From a methanogenic archaeon mixed culture ISO4-G1 (lineage in GTDB: Archaea > Thermoplasmatota > Thermoplasmata > Methanomassiliicoccales > Methanomethylophilaceae): 64,000 nucleotides of DNA. A program made the translations under genes and the position numbers. Under the pieces are notes generated by a model, which did no database searches, was not told where the DNA came from, and saw only the letters and a program-made list of their open reading frames with translations. Below are positions 16,994 to 26,114 of the stretch, in pieces (position 1 is the stretch's first letter; every line of letters begins with the position of its first letter). The DNA lies in contig CP013703.1 in assembly GCA_001563305.1 (NCBI GenBank), positions 806,001 through 870,000 of the forward strand. The letters run 5' to 3'.

Positions 16994-17921
16994 TGAGCGA
17001 ACGGATGTGCTCCTGGGTCTCCTTGGCCGGTGAGGTGGTGTTAACCATGTACACGTCGCATTCGGACAGGTATCTCCTGAAGAATTCCCTGCGGAGTGAG
17101 ATGCTCCTCTCGTCGCGTACGAGCTGGTGAGGATTGCAGAAATCATGAGATTCCAGATAGGACAGGGCCTCGTCGACCTCGAGGGCACGAACCGTCTCAG
17201 GGTCCTGGGGATCCCTCTTGAGGAGGATTATGGTCTGCATGGCAGTCTTGGGTATCACGGATCCCTCTCCCCTGATCCATCTGACGTTTCCGATCCCTCT
17301 GCCCTTGTTGTCGAATCTCACTCCTGTAACCAGGGGCTTGTACTCCTCCCACACGTCGCCGATATCGGCATCTATGTAGCAGTTCTTCTCCGAACCGGAG
17401 ATACGGGGGCGGCCTGATCCGAACTGGACGAAGTACCAGTCATCTGAGATGAGGTGGGAGTTCTCCATCCTAAGAAGGCCCCAGGACTGGGTGGTCTTAC
17501 CGGTTTTGGAAGGGGCGATGAGAGTCACTCCGCGTCCGTCGATGTCTATGGCAGCGCCGTGCACGGAATATACGCCGTGGGACTGTTCCAGGATGTTCCC
17601 TGCCAGACCCAATCCGATGCTCTTGATCCAGCCGTAATAGTCGAAGTTGAACAGGAACATGGTGAATGTTGAGAGGTCGTATTCCGCATGGAGGTCCGTG
17701 TTCGGATCGTTCAGACAGTATATCCTGGCATGTGAGCGGGTGAAATCAGACATGTGATAGAAGTTGTCGGACCACATGTCGATGTGTTCCTTGTTCTCCG
17801 TGAAGAGCTCAACACAGATCCCATCGATGTCCGCCTTCAGGCGGTACAGGTTCATTGCCTTGGTCTTACAGATCAATTCGTCTCTGCGGTCAGGGCCTAT
17901 TGTCACGACATCGTATGCCAT
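16986..17921 (-). CDS. HPr kinase-like P-loop protein
   Basis: A 311-residue protein with a C-terminal HprK-type kinase fold. A P-loop APSKTGKTTQ follows GVYSVHGAAIDIDGRGVTLI, the order seen in HprK and in the PqqD-associated HprK-like proteins. SDDWYF follows as the acidic motif. The N-terminal half has no clear motif. In bacteria such kinases phosphorylate HPr or act near peptide-modification genes; no HPr or PTS gene is visible, so the substrate is unknown. The start at 17921 (MAYDVVTIGPDRR) is favoured over a longer frame that would run into the neighbouring gene's coding end. Ends in TGA. Confidence 0.65.
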   Translation of the reverse strand: MAYDVVTIGPDRRDELICKTKAMNLYRLKADIDGICVELFTENKEHIDMWSDNFYHMSDFTRSHARIYCLNDPNTDLHAEYDLSTFTMFLFNFDYYGWIKSIGLGLAGNILEQSHGVYSVHGAAIDIDGRGVTLIAPSKTGKTTQSWGLLRMENSHLISDDWYFVQFGSGRPRISGSEKNCYIDADIGDVWEEYKPLVTGVRFDNKGRGIGNVRWIRGEGSVIPKTAMQTIILLKRDPQDPETVRALEVDEALSYLESHDFCNPHQLVRDERSISLRREFFRRYLSECDVYMVNTTSPAKETQEHIRSLIR

Positions 17922-17961
17922 TGGATTCGGTACATAATGGGGGAACAAGGAAAAATGGTTT

Positions 17962-17977
17962 GCCCCCAAACGGGGGC
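17962..17977 (-). terminator. Hairpin terminator after the DUF4353 gene
   Basis: GCCCCC-AAAC-GGGGGC forms a perfect 6-bp GC stem 8 nt past the stop at 17986; read on the minus strand it is followed by a T-rich stretch. Confidence 0.55.
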
Positions 17978-17985
17978 TTTGGGTT

Positions 17986-19773
17986 TCAGCTCCTGATGAA
18001 AACACCGTTTCCGTCAAGATCCGATACTGATCCAGTGGCTATGCTGGCACTGGATGAACCGATGTAGAAAGCCACGGCATTGCTCATGGAGGCGGGCAAT
18101 TTGACTGCGGCCATCACGGATCCGTTCACGGATGCGGTGACGACGGTCCCTTTTGATAGACTGCCCATCGATTTCTGGGTCCCGTATGACTTGAACGTGT
18201 TGGAACCTGTGATCTCCTGGGTCATCCCCGACGGGCATATCGCAAGGATGGTCCCGCCTGTGTAGGTGTAGCTGTAGTCGGCATCTATGGCGGAATTTCC
18301 TCCACTGGTGGAGACGACGACCACATCGGTACCGGCGAAGGATATGGAGCTGTAATTGGTGTCCAGACCATCCCCTCCTGCGAATACGTAAAGATATCCG
18401 CCGGAAAGCACTATGCCTCCTCCGATGGCGTTTACACCGTCATCGCTGGATATCAGGGACACCTTTCCACCCGTGATCCTTACGGTCTTCCCTTCGAGGG
18501 CCTCGTAGCTGCCCGTTATGGAGACGGTACCGCCCGATATGGTCAGAATGCCGTCGGCGTGGACTCCGTCATCCTTGCTGTTGAGGGTAACAGTCCCTCC
18601 GGAGACCATTATTGCACCGGTCGCTTTGACACCGGATTCCATCGTCTCATCGCTGTTCGCATGGAGGGCATCGTCATAGGAATCGATGGTTACCGTCCCG
18701 GAAGCTATCGTGATAGCATCGGCTGCCTTGATACCTTTGCAGGAGTAATCCACCTTGTTGCTGTTACCCTCGCTGTCCGGTCCGCCCTGGCTCCAACTGC
18801 CTCCGCCTGGCATCATGCCCCAACCGCCGGGTCCTGAACCTCCGAATGCCTGGGCGCCGGTGACCTTATCGGAATTGGATGAGGCACTGACCCCAGCGAC
18901 TATGTCCACGCTTAGCGATCCAGTGGTTTGCTCTACAACCACATCGAACGCGGCATCGATTCCGTCACAGTATGATCTGATGGTGAGGGATAGGTCTCCG
19001 TCATCCGAATTCAGGGAGACCGTTCCCCTCTGCAGTCCCTTGCTGCTGAGGTCCGTGCTCGAGGTCTTGATCCCGTCTCCGGACGTTGCATTCAGCACTA
19101 TGGTTCCGGAGGTTATCGTGACACTGTCGTTCCCCTTCAGGGCGTTGTCGACGCATGTGACGTACAAGGTCAGATTCTTTACATTCAGATCGTCCTTGGT
19201 ATGGACTCCGTTGTTGTTCTGCGAAACGATGACAAGCTTGCCCTTACCCTTGAAGTCCAGGTCGCAGAGGCTGTAAACGCATGCTGAGATGCCGTCTTCA
19301 TCGACCGCTGAACGGTTGTCGTAGATGTAATTGACGGTGTCCTTCTGAGCGGTGATATCCACTTCGTCACCCGATCCGATGTATATCGGGACGTTATTGG
19401 ACGAAACTATCTCAACACCGCTCAGGACCAGTTCGAACTTGTAATCCCCGGCCTCGATGATGATGGAACCGTTCAGATATCCCGATACCGAGTATTCGGT
19501 GTCCTCAGTGATACCACTGAACGTAATGATCCGCTCGCCATTCGATTCCTTGACCGAATACGCATCGGCTGTGCCTGACACGTATGTTATGGTTAGGGTG
19601 TCAGTGATGGTCACCTTCTCATCCTCCCCTGTGTCGATCTCGGTGTTCTCTATTCTGCTTTCCTGCTCTCCTGTATCTTCCATTCCGTTACCGAAAGGAT
19701 CCAATGCCAATACGGCGACGGCGGATGCTCCCAATATCGCCGCTATCAGAACGGCGATGGTCATGATCTTCAA
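17986..19773 (-). CDS. Secreted DUF4353 carbohydrate-binding-domain protein
   Basis: A 595-residue exported protein. An N-terminal hydrophobic segment (TIAVLIAAILGASAVAVLA) is a signal peptide or anchor. The body is a beta-helix-like series of short repeats (ISGGTVTLNSKDDGVHADG, VTIDSYDDALHANSD and similar) typical of DUF4353 domains, with a Gly/Pro-rich linker near residues 310-340. Such proteins occur beside VTC and DUF4956 genes in gut bacteria and are thought to act at the cell surface. The start is TTG at 19773, set by a strong Shine-Dalgarno GGAGGTG five nt upstream; ATG 19764 is an alternative. It follows the VTC gene in the same operon. Ends in TGA. Confidence 0.8.
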   Translation of the reverse strand: MKIMTIAVLIAAILGASAVAVLALDPFGNGMEDTGEQESRIENTEIDTGEDEKVTITDTLTITYVSGTADAYSVKESNGERIITFSGITEDTEYSVSGYLNGSIIIEAGDYKFELVLSGVEIVSSNNVPIYIGSGDEVDITAQKDTVNYIYDNRSAVDEDGISACVYSLCDLDFKGKGKLVIVSQNNNGVHTKDDLNVKNLTLYVTCVDNALKGNDSVTITSGTIVLNATSGDGIKTSSTDLSSKGLQRGTVSLNSDDGDLSLTIRSYCDGIDAAFDVVVEQTTGSLSVDIVAGVSASSNSDKVTGAQAFGGSGPGGWGMMPGGGSWSQGGPDSEGNSNKVDYSCKGIKAADAITIASGTVTIDSYDDALHANSDETMESGVKATGAIMVSGGTVTLNSKDDGVHADGILTISGGTVSITGSYEALEGKTVRITGGKVSLISSDDGVNAIGGGIVLSGGYLYVFAGGDGLDTNYSSISFAGTDVVVVSTSGGNSAIDADYSYTYTGGTILAICPSGMTQEITGSNTFKSYGTQKSMGSLSKGTVVTASVNGSVMAAVKLPASMSNAVAFYIGSSSASIATGSVSDLDGNGVFIRS

Positions 19774-19797
19774 ATCTTCACCTCCTTTTTGCTGTGT

Positions 19798-20541
19798 TTA
19801 CTGCGCCTCTGCGGGGATCAAAGTGCCCCCGATGGAACCGTAATGCGATCCCAGCACCTGCTGCTTGTATGCGTTCCCGTATTTCGAGAAAGAAGTCTTG
19901 TAGAGCCTGTTGGCGTTGAGGACTTCGTTCAGCCACGACGGATATCCGTAAAGAGTCTTGATCTCCATCAGCCTATAGCCGTCCGGGAGGACGCTCTACC
20001 CATCGACGTCGGAATCGAGTCTAACGTCCTCACGTCTGGCGATGATGTCCGAATCTATGGTTATCCGGAGATCCGTTCCGTCCAGGGACCTGTATGAGTC
20101 CCTTTCGTAACAGACCAGCATCGACGGGGATATCGTAGGGTAGCGCTGCTTGAGGAAGTCTATCTCCCTTCCAATCTGGCAATCGGGGAATGAATAATCC
20201 TCTTGGGAGAACCAGTCCACAGCCTCATGCAGGGGCATGGTGAGGCGTCTCTTGTACACAACCGAGTCGTATTTCTTCTTCAGCTCTACGAATATTTTCG
20301 AGCCGCCATCCGGTTCGCCGTAGCTTCTGAAGCGGAGCTTCTCCTTGTACAGCGGCTTCTCTATGGAACGGCGCACAAGCAGATCGTCATCGGTGTCCAG
20401 ATAGACGTTCCTGATGGAGCTGTGGGCATAGGTGTCCGGCACCATATGCATGTTCAATACTGGAAGTACTTGGCCGAAAGCCTCTTCGTCCAGGAGGTAT
20501 TTCAGCTCGTACCTTTTGAATACGGTCTTGACATCCATCAT
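19798..20541 (-). CDS. VTC-domain polyphosphate polymerase-like protein with in-frame UAG
   Basis: A 248-codon frame with a TAG at 19996-19998 (codon 182). The first part is the VTC catalytic tunnel: FKRYELKYLL, the basic strands KEKLRFRSYG, FVELKKKYDSVVYKRR and the LVCYERDSYRS strand with DLRITIDSD. After the TAG the frame gives YRLMEIKTLYGYPSWL and TSFSKYGNAYKQQV, the expected last VTC strand (E-K) and helix, then TAA at 19798. VTC enzymes polymerise ATP phosphate into polyphosphate in yeast; bacterial homologues sit with DUF4956 and DUF4353 or CotH genes. The start ATG is just past the DUF4956 stop. Reading UAG as an amino acid restores the full domain. Confidence 0.84.
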
Positions 20542-20542
20542 A

Positions 20543-21229
20543 TCACAGCCCGTAACTGTTCTGCTCCTCACGGAGGATGGCAACCTCCAGATTTCCGTTC
20601 CTTATGCGGATCTGGTCGATCAAGTCCTTCTGATCGATCCCAGGCTTGAGAGTGACCTTGTAATCCAATCTGAACATGCTTCCCATGTTCACGGATTTGA
20701 TCCCCACCATCTCCTTCTTCACGGTATAGTCGTCGAGGACGGAATCTATCTGGGAGTTGAAGTCCAGGTCCTCCGGTATCGTGATCTTGATGACCTTGTT
20801 GTTCTCCTTGCCGGCAGAGATCATGTCAGCTCTGCGTGAGTACAGGAGTATGGCTGCACATATGATGAGAGCGAACAATGCGGCATAGGTCACGAACCCC
20901 ATCCCTATCAGCAGTCCGGTGGCCATGGAGAGGAAGATGACCGCTATCTCCTTGGCGGAACCCGGTGCGGAACGGAACCTTACGAAACTGAATGCGCCCG
21001 CAACGGCGATCCCCGCACCGATGTCCCCGCTGACCACCATGATGACGACCGATACGATAGCTGGTATCAGTCCTATCGTCATCGCGAATCCTGTGCTGTG
21101 TTCGTTCTTGTATGCGTATACGGCGGAAATGCCGAACCCGATCAGCAGGGCCGAGCCTACACTGATCAGGAACTCCACCGGGCCCATGGAGCCCAATGTC
21201 TCGAAGATGCTTGCGAATATGTCAAACAC
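20543..21229 (-). CDS. DUF4956 membrane protein
   Basis: A 228-residue protein with four hydrophobic segments in the first ~130 residues (for example LIGFGISAVYAY, GFAMTIGLIPAIVSVVIMVV) and the motif AFSFVRFRSAPGSAKEI between them, characteristic of DUF4956. The C-terminal ~90 residues are a soluble domain resembling the ligand domain of MgtC-like proteins. It starts at GTG and is the first gene of an operon with the VTC and DUF4353 genes. Its role is probably to work with the VTC enzyme in the membrane, but no activity is established. Ends in TGA. Confidence 0.82.
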   Translation of the reverse strand: MFDIFASIFETLGSMGPVEFLISVGSALLIGFGISAVYAYKNEHSTGFAMTIGLIPAIVSVVIMVVSGDIGAGIAVAGAFSFVRFRSAPGSAKEIAVIFLSMATGLLIGMGFVTYAALFALIICAAILLYSRRADMISAGKENNKVIKITIPEDLDFNSQIDSVLDDYTVKKEMVGIKSVNMGSMFRLDYKVTLKPGIDQKDLIDQIRIRNGNLEVAILREEQNSYGL

Positions 21230-21390
21230 GGATATCCGCCTCCGTGTCGTCTTTATTGTTTACTAGCCTTCTAGTTAGCGACCCTATTGTCATTTTGATT
21301 ACCTTGTTGGATTCTTATGAGTGTGAAGTTTGACGCGAAGCGTCCTGAGAATGCTCATTGCATCCTCGATTTCAGAAGAGCGTGGTACGC

Positions 21391-22044
21391 TCACAGATCC
21401 AACTGTATGTGCAGTAGAAGGGCTGGTGCACTAACGGGTTTAGAATAGGACGGTAGTTGTATGAAGAGGTCCAGAGGAATGGCATCCTCGGGAACATCCT
21501 GCTCGGTCTCCTCGACGTATACAGGGTCCGAATCGGATACCTCCTCATCGGTACTGATTCCGCTGGCACGAGTATCGATCGCACTCACGCAGTTAATTGT
21601 GCGGAGGGCGGAAAGATAATCCGACAGCTTTTTGGACAGTATCTATGCGACATCCTCCATTTCCATCTCTGCCGCATAATCGATGACGTCCTGGACGAAT
21701 CCGGGGTCGTAATTGGATATGTCATCCTCGATCATGACGGGTATCATACGATCCATCTCTTCGGGAGTTGCATCGTGGTTGTAGCGTGGAGGCAGCGGTT
21801 CTGGTCCTGGTCCGAAGCGGTCCATCGGCGGTACCATGCGTTCGGTCCTGAACATATCATCGGGACCGTGCATCGGAGGAGCCGGCGCATTGGGCGCATG
21901 CACGGATGGCCCACCCATGTCTGGGATGCGAGGATCCATCGGTTCAGCTGAAAGCTCATCGTCATCGCTGAAATACGCCCCCGCAACGATTACGGCGGCG
22001 ATCGAGGCCAGAACGGCCATTGCCATGACGGTCTTTCTCAGCAT
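21391..22044 (-). CDS. Exported Pro/Asp-rich protein with in-frame UAG
   Basis: A 218-codon frame with a TAG at 21643-21645 (codon 134). The N-terminus TVMAMAVLASIAAVIVAGAYF is a signal peptide or anchor, followed by a Pro/Met-rich stretch (APNAPAPPMHGPDD) and an acidic helix. After the TAG 83 more codons continue to TGA: a basic amphipathic helix (ILSKKLSDYLSALRT) and an acidic segment (TDEEVSDSDPVYVEETEQD). I recognise no family. The second part cannot be confirmed by homology here; its acidic, low-complexity character matches the first part. A TATA-like ATTTTAATAC at 22068-22077 precedes the start. The first 133 codons are likely real; the read-through extension is less sure. Confidence 0.65.
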
Positions 22045-22107
22045 TGATCTTTCGGAGATTTAAGTAGTATTAAAATTGATTCATGAATCAATCAATTCTA
22101 TCGAAAA

Positions 22108-22896
22108 TCAGCGAAGAATTGTTCTGCGCTGATATCTCGGGACCGAACGCCTGTATTTCAGACGGGGATGTCCGATGATGAACACGGCAAAGGCCTGCAG
22201 CCCTTGGGAAATCTCCGGGAAGAAGGACATGAATCTTTCGGGATCGTTCTCGCTGGCCTGAAGGATCCATCTTGAATGGAATCCGCCCAGGCCCATGGTG
22301 GTAGACATGAGATCGATCTGCTCCATCGATATGACGGCATCGATGGGGAACCTTGCAAATGAGATTATCAGTTGCCTGCCTTCCCAGGTGAAGGGGTTGT
22401 TCTTACCTTCAGATCCGCTTTCGACATACTCCACGAACTGCTTGAGACGCGGGTGCTCGTCCACATGGTCTTTCAGTATCGAGGCGCATAGCCTCATGAA
22501 GTCATCGAATTCTTCATCGATGACGACGAATTCGACACTCTGGGAGTTCTCCGCGGTCGGAGCGTACATGGCCGATGAGACCAGGCTCTGAATCTCATCC
22601 TTGGTACATTTCCTATCGAACCACCTGCAGCTGCGCCTGTGGCGGAAAAGGGTCTGCAATTCATCCGCTGTTATGGATGGAACGGATTCTTCCGGAACGA
22701 AATCAGGGAATTCACGGAGGCGTATGGCGGATTTTGGACAGATCGCCATGCAATGTCCGCATCTGAAGCACGAATAACGGGATTCGATCTCATGGGGGCG
22801 CTTATCATCTCCCATCTGGATGTGTCCTCTGATACATACCTGGGTGCATCTGCCGCATCCGATGCAGCTGTCTGAGATGATCAACTCTTCGTTCAT
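22108..22896 (-). CDS. Nitroreductase with N-terminal 2[4Fe-4S] domain
   Basis: A 262-residue fusion. Residues 1 to ~65 hold two ferredoxin clusters (CIGCGRCTQVC and CFRCGHCMAICP). The rest is a nitroreductase-fold flavoprotein starting at LFRHRRSCRWFDRK and containing YAPTAENSQSVEF, the FMN-binding stretch, and MGLGGFHSRWI. Anaerobes use this architecture for ferredoxin-linked reduction of nitro, quinone or related compounds; the substrate is unknown. TTTAAA at about 22929-22934 is the likely TATA box. It is divergent from the flavodoxin-like gene, which could be a redox partner. Ends in TGA. Confidence 0.85.
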   Translation of the reverse strand: MNEELIISDSCIGCGRCTQVCIRGHIQMGDDKRPHEIESRYSCFRCGHCMAICPKSAIRLREFPDFVPEESVPSITADELQTLFRHRRSCRWFDRKCTKDEIQSLVSSAMYAPTAENSQSVEFVVIDEEFDDFMRLCASILKDHVDEHPRLKQFVEYVESGSEGKNNPFTWEGRQLIISFARFPIDAVISMEQIDLMSTTMGLGGFHSRWILQASENDPERFMSFFPEISQGLQAFAVFIIGHPRLKYRRSVPRYQRRTILR

Positions 22897-23015
22897 TAGA
22901 ATCCACTGTGCCAGTCCGTTATCGACGTTTAAAGATTATCCTGTTGCGACAAATAATAATATAAAAATTGGCATACACCAAGCATTCGATTTCGTTTCGA
23001 AACGGATGTGATGGG

Positions 23016-23423
23016 ATGGCAAAAGCACTGATATTCGCTACAAATTTCATGACCAAGGGCAACATACCCGTGGCCAAGTACATATCGAAGACAGCTAAGA
23101 CGGACCTCTTCAACCTGAAGGACCTCATGAGGCTCAACCTCGATGCATACGACACGATCATTTTCGGCACTGCAAACAACTCCGGCAGCGCCGACAAGCT
23201 CGTCTACGAGTTCATCCAGAACAACAAGGATGTCCTGTCTAGAAAGAAGCTGTACCTGTACGTCCTCCTCTCCAAGGTCGATGACAGGACCGAGGATCAG
23301 GTCAAACTGATCGCGGATTCCCTCGGCGTTCCCGACGTGGTATGCTTCAACAAGAAGTCAGAGGACATGAACGCGGAAGGATTCCCCTCGGCCGTCGACG
23401 ACTTCATAGCCCAGCTCGGATGA
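23016..23423 (+). CDS. Flavodoxin-domain protein
   Basis: A 135-residue protein with a flavodoxin-like alternating alpha/beta pattern: ALIFATNFMTKGNIPVAKYI at the start (phosphate-binding-loop position), then YDTIIFGTANNSGSADK (the second flavin loop), then LYLYVLLSKVDD. It is probably an FMN-binding electron carrier or an oxidoreductase related to protoporphyrinogen oxidase HemG. The ATG at 23016 is preferred because the core strand starts right after it. A TATA box AATATAAAA sits near 22959. A 4-nt gap separates it from the DUF1294 gene. Ends in TGA. Confidence 0.7.
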   Translation: MAKALIFATNFMTKGNIPVAKYISKTAKTDLFNLKDLMRLNLDAYDTIIFGTANNSGSADKLVYEFIQNNKDVLSRKKLYLYVLLSKVDDRTEDQVKLIADSLGVPDVVCFNKKSEDMNAEGFPSAVDDFIAQLG

Positions 23424-23427
23424 TACA

Positions 23428-23727
23428 ATGAACTACGTTCTCATAGGACTGATAATCTACATCATACTCAACATAATCGCATTCGCCTCCTACGTTTGGG
23501 ACAAGCACAAGGCCAAGAACGACCAGTGGAGGACCAGGGAATCCACCCTCATCCTCCTCGCCCTGTTCGGACCCTTCGGTGCGACGGCTGGAATGCTGGC
23601 TGTAAGGCACAAGACCCAGAAGATCAAGTTCAAGCTCGTCTACATCTTCCTAGTACTGCACATCATCGCGATCGCGTACCTGGTCTACAAGGGATACATC
23701 TCCCTCGACGGCCTTCTGAGCTTCTGA
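23428..23727 (+). CDS. DUF1294 membrane protein
   Basis: A 99-residue protein with about three hydrophobic segments. The stretch AFASYVWDKHKAKNDQWRTR and GATAGMLAVRHKTQKIKF are the diagnostic DUF1294 features. The family is small, widespread and uncharacterised. It follows the flavodoxin-like gene by four bases and is probably co-transcribed. Ends in TGA, close to the convergent taw1. Confidence 0.82.
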   Translation: MNYVLIGLIIYIILNIIAFASYVWDKHKAKNDQWRTRESTLILLALFGPFGATAGMLAVRHKTQKIKFKLVYIFLVLHIIAIAYLVYKGYISLDGLLSF

Positions 23728-23744
23728 AAACCATTCACGGAGGA

Positions 23745-24671
23745 TCAAGGACGGACGATGGTGTCCTGTCCCGGGTGGCCCAGCAGGACCACCCTGCTGT
23801 CCTCCCTCTTCCTTATTATCTCCATACCGACCTTGGAACCCAACTGTTCTGCGAAATCGGTGATCTCCTGGAATGACGGCATGCAGTCCATGGAAAGACG
23901 CTGTCTGGACCCTCCCACGAAGACGTAACCCTTAGGTTCGATCAGCTCCGGATCAGCGATTTTATCGAGGCGTGCGTAGTCGTCTATCCAGCCCAGGTTA
24001 TGGCCTTTGACCAGCGTATGTCTGATCACGGTACCGGTCTCGAGACTGGGCATCAGTTCGAGCGTCTCCATGAGCTTCTGCCATCCGTCCCTTATCTTCG
24101 GACGGCAGACCTTCCTGTAGATCTCCTCGTTGGGGGCGGCCACGGTCACGTATATCTTGGTCGGAAGGTGCTCCAACTCTCTGATCCTGTCCGGATAGGT
24201 GCCGTTGGTAACTAGGAATGTTGTCATCCCTCTGGAATGGCATTCCTTGATGAAATCCGAAAGATACGGGTAAGTTATGGGTTCTCCGGCAAGGGAGATC
24301 GCCACTTGGTTGGGATTCATGGCCTCCTTGAACCTATCCGGGTCGCACCTCGGGTCACCCTTGAATCCCTGTATGAGCTTGCGCTGCTCCTCGATGAGGG
24401 CATCCAGCATCTCCTTGGGCTCGGCCCAGTCGGTGACCTCGAAATCATTGTTCTGCACCCTCCAGCAGAAAGAACATAGGTGGCTGCATTCGTTGATTGC
24501 TGGAGTCATCTGCAGGCATCTGTGGCTCTGTATGCCGTAGAAGTCCTGTTTGTAACAGTGCCTCTCGTGGAGCATGCTCTCCTTCATCCAATGGCACAGC
24601 TTGACGGCGGCATGGTCCTTGTAGATCCTGTACTGCTGCTTGATCAGTAGATTGCGGTAGTCCTCGTCCAT
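23745..24671 (-). CDS. taw1: 4-demethylwyosine synthase (Taw1/TYW1-like)
   Basis: A 308-residue radical SAM enzyme. The cluster motif is CSHLCSFCWR (Cx3Cx2C), followed by ISLAGEPITYPYL (the GEP SAM motif) and FLVTNGT. The TYW1-specific N-terminus YRIYKDHAAVKLCHW and RHCYKQDFYGI carries the cysteines of the second cluster. It condenses pyruvate carbons onto N1-methylguanosine-37 of tRNA-Phe to make the tricyclic wyosine base. It lies 9 nt after rfcL on the same strand. Ends in TGA. Confidence 0.93.
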   Translation of the reverse strand: MDEDYRNLLIKQQYRIYKDHAAVKLCHWMKESMLHERHCYKQDFYGIQSHRCLQMTPAINECSHLCSFCWRVQNNDFEVTDWAEPKEMLDALIEEQRKLIQGFKGDPRCDPDRFKEAMNPNQVAISLAGEPITYPYLSDFIKECHSRGMTTFLVTNGTYPDRIRELEHLPTKIYVTVAAPNEEIYRKVCRPKIRDGWQKLMETLELMPSLETGTVIRHTLVKGHNLGWIDDYARLDKIADPELIEPKGYVFVGGSRQRLSMDCMPSFQEITDFAEQLGSKVGMEIIRKREDSRVVLLGHPGQDTIVRP

Positions 24672-24680
24672 AGGGGCACC

Positions 24681-26114
24681 TCAGAACTCGAACAGGGTGG
24701 CCTGTCCCTTCTTGCGTTCCTCGGCCGCAGGAGGGGCCTCCTTGGCCTCTTTCTTGACGGATGGTGCCGGGGCAGGTTCAGCGGGCTTATTGGCCGTTCT
24801 GGGGGTCGGAACGGGCTCGGATTCGATTGCTGAATATACTGCCTTGACCTCCTTAGAATCAGGTTTCTTGTCGAGCAGGAAACCAAGCTCCTCGGGCTCC
24901 AGGTCAAGGGCCTTCGTGATCTGGACCCTCAGATCCGGATCGTTGGCAACTAGGTGCTTGACGTAAGGGAGCACATCCAGGTCCACACGGCGCGTCGACG
25001 TGTGCAGGAAAATGGCGAGCTTCAGGTCGACCGATTTCCTTATGGCACGTACGCTCTTGCTCCTGGACATCTTGCTAAGATATGACGGGAAGTGCAGGCG
25101 GTCGTGGGAATAACGGTTGGACATGCGGGCGGTGTTCACCCCCGCGGAGAGCGTGTCCCCGGCATAGGACCAAAATCCGTAGTACTGGCGCCTGCTGACG
25201 CGACCAAGGAAGATGTCCGCCCTGGAGAGCTTCTCGTAACCTCTGACCAAGTCTCCCTTGTCCAGATATTCGTACGGAAGGTTCTCGTCGACCCACAGCT
25301 CCATCTCGTTGGGGTCGGTATCAGTGTCCATCATGACCCTCCTGGCCTTCATGGCGTCCTGGGAACGGAAGATGGCCGACATCAATGTGTACATGTCGTT
25401 TCTCTTGTCCCGTGCGGAGAGGTCGTTGGCCATGTCTGCCGTGACATGGGTCTGCCCTAGGCACAGGGATTCGAGATTGCGGACGGCTGCACGCATATCC
25501 CCGCTGGCCTTCTCGGCAACTATGCCCATGACCTCCGGATCGTAGGTGATGCCTTCGTTATCAGCTATACGTGCCAGTGCCTTGGCGATGGATGGCGCTT
25601 TGGGCCTCTGGAATGTGACCTGTAGCGTGTCTGTCTTCGCCGCACTGCACTTGCGCGAAAGCTCGTAGTAGTCGTTGACTATGAGTATGACGGGCTGGAG
25701 CGTCTCCTTGATGAGCTTTGTGATCATAGGAATTGCTCCCCTATCAGCATTTCCGAAGAAGTTGTCGGCCTCGTCGAGGATGATCAGCTTGCGCTGTCCT
25801 TTTGAAGAGTCCAGATAAGAGCCGCCCTCCGAGAATGTGTTGAAACGGGATCCTCTCAGTGCGATGTTCTCGATGGCATCTCCGGTACGCTGGTCGGAAG
25901 CGTTCATCTCCACCGGTGTCCAACCCATATCATTTGCCAATGCGAGGGCTGATGTGGTCTTCCCTATACCGGGGGTACCGATGAGCACTATCGCCCTTTT
26001 CTCGGGGATGCCGTCGACCCATGACTGGGCCCACTGCCTGAGCGTGTTGACCGCACCGGGGTTGCCGATGACGTCATCCAGCGACTGGGGCCTGTACTTC
26101 TCCGTCCAGTCCAT
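24681..26114 (-). CDS. rfcL: Replication factor C large subunit
   Basis: A 477-residue archaeal RfcL. The N-terminal AAA+ module has Walker A IGTPGIGKTTSA and Walker B LIILDEADN; sensor and collar domains follow. The low-complexity Pro/Ala/Lys region ends in a PIP box QATLFEF at the very C-terminus, which docks on PCNA. With RfcS it loads the sliding clamp at primer ends. It is followed by taw1 and preceded directly by a zinc-ribbon gene on the same strand. Ends in TGA. Confidence 0.96.
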   Translation of the reverse strand: MDWTEKYRPQSLDDVIGNPGAVNTLRQWAQSWVDGIPEKRAIVLIGTPGIGKTTSALALANDMGWTPVEMNASDQRTGDAIENIALRGSRFNTFSEGGSYLDSSKGQRKLIILDEADNFFGNADRGAIPMITKLIKETLQPVILIVNDYYELSRKCSAAKTDTLQVTFQRPKAPSIAKALARIADNEGITYDPEVMGIVAEKASGDMRAAVRNLESLCLGQTHVTADMANDLSARDKRNDMYTLMSAIFRSQDAMKARRVMMDTDTDPNEMELWVDENLPYEYLDKGDLVRGYEKLSRADIFLGRVSRRQYYGFWSYAGDTLSAGVNTARMSNRYSHDRLHFPSYLSKMSRSKSVRAIRKSVDLKLAIFLHTSTRRVDLDVLPYVKHLVANDPDLRVQITKALDLEPEELGFLLDKKPDSKEVKAVYSAIESEPVPTPRTANKPAEPAPAPSVKKEAKEAPPAAEERKKGQATLFEF

